Source of the DNA: Gordonia tangerina
Lineage (GTDB): Bacteria; Actinomycetota; Actinomycetes; Mycobacteriales; Mycobacteriaceae
Assembly (NCBI RefSeq): GCF_021556435.1
Contig: NZ_JAKGCU010000032.1
Location: 1 to 48,114 of the forward strand
Direction: 5' to 3'
DNA: 48,114 nucleotides
In this document: positions 48,010-48,114 of the stretch, piece after piece
How the letters are laid out: the number at the start of each line of letters is the position of its first letter
Position numbering within the stretch: the stretch's first letter is position 1
The notes under the pieces: model-generated
What the model was told of the DNA's origin: nothing
The model's input: only the letters and a program-made list of their open reading frames with translations
Databases searched by the model: none
Position numbers and translations under genes: made by a program

Positions 48010-48114
48010 TCAGAGTGCATCCAGGCGTTCGGCGAGCTGTCCGGAATGGATCAGGGACCGCAAGATGTAGTGGCCGAGGTTGCGGAATCCGAGGGCGATG
48101 CCGCGTAGATGCTC
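48010..48114 (-). CDS. ISL3-type transposase, C-terminal end (partial)
   Basis: The minus strand encodes EHLRGIALGFRNLGHYILRS then LIHSGQLAERLDAL and a TGA, which matches the C-terminus of ISL3-family DDE transposases. The rest lies beyond the window. The end of the insertion sequence should fall shortly to the left, around 47970-48009, but I cannot fix its inverted repeat without the other end. Confidence 0.65.
   Translation of the reverse strand, partial: EHLRGIALGFRNLGHYILRSLIHSGQLAERLDAL

Overview
The window is high-GC DNA from an actinomycete of the order Mycobacteriales. A Gordonia-like genome is the best guess, based on GTG starts, very tight gene overlaps, a DUF6777 protein, a 13E12-type DUF222/HNH gene, bacterial Hen1/Pnkp and tail-gene fragments resembling those of actinophages. 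This placement is inferred from gene families, not from a marker gene. No rRNA, tRNA or CRISPR array was seen.

Layout. 0.1-4.2 kb: a PadR regulator with a membrane partner, an ABC exporter (ATPase plus permease) and a PLDc_N-type membrane protein, all on the minus strand. 4.5-7.7 kb: a secreted LIP-family lipase and a FUSC-family membrane protein. 7.7-11.1 kb: PncC-like amidohydrolase, NadE and a glutamate-synthase-like flavoprotein, bracketed by a broken and an intact dodecin gene in direct orientation. 11.3-15 kb: a GlsB/YeaQ-type membrane protein, manganese catalase, a pRiA4b-domain protein and a response-regulator-like protein. 15.7-19.7 kb: cell-envelope proteins, including a DUF6777 protein and a membrane-anchored protein whose extracellular module recurs at 43-44 kb and 45.6 kb. 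19.8-23.7 kb: a FAD/Rieske oxidoreductase, a LuxR regulator and a flavin monooxygenase-like protein.

23.8-25.4 kb holds a DUF222/HNH endonuclease gene bounded by two identical 18-bp direct repeats, each containing the palindrome CGTTCCGCGGAACG. A decayed second copy with the palindrome at the same place lies at 41.14-41.22 kb, and an end-like fragment lies at 47.81 kb. I read this as a minimal HNH-borne mobile unit; it is the least familiar system here. 26.3-28.1 kb is a translationally coupled XRE / ImmA-IrrE protease / PIN-domain operon, which resembles a three-part toxin-antitoxin or defence switch. About 2 kb further on, Hen1 and Pnkp (30.1-34.0 kb) form the known bacterial RNA repair and 3'-end methylation system. 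PIN proteins usually cut RNA, so a functional link is conceivable but unproven.

34-40.3 kb carries mostly uncharacterised membrane and cytoplasmic proteins, including a cold-shock-like and a DUF2716-like protein. 40.3-48.1 kb is a scrapyard of decay and rearrangement: a frameshifted TauE/SafE gene, the HNH remnant, a large membrane-anchored beta-propeller protein whose 3' end is duplicated 1.7 kb downstream around broken phage tail genes, two secreted proteins, a repeated hairpin element (copies 7.3 kb apart) and the 3' end of an ISL3-type transposase at the window edge.
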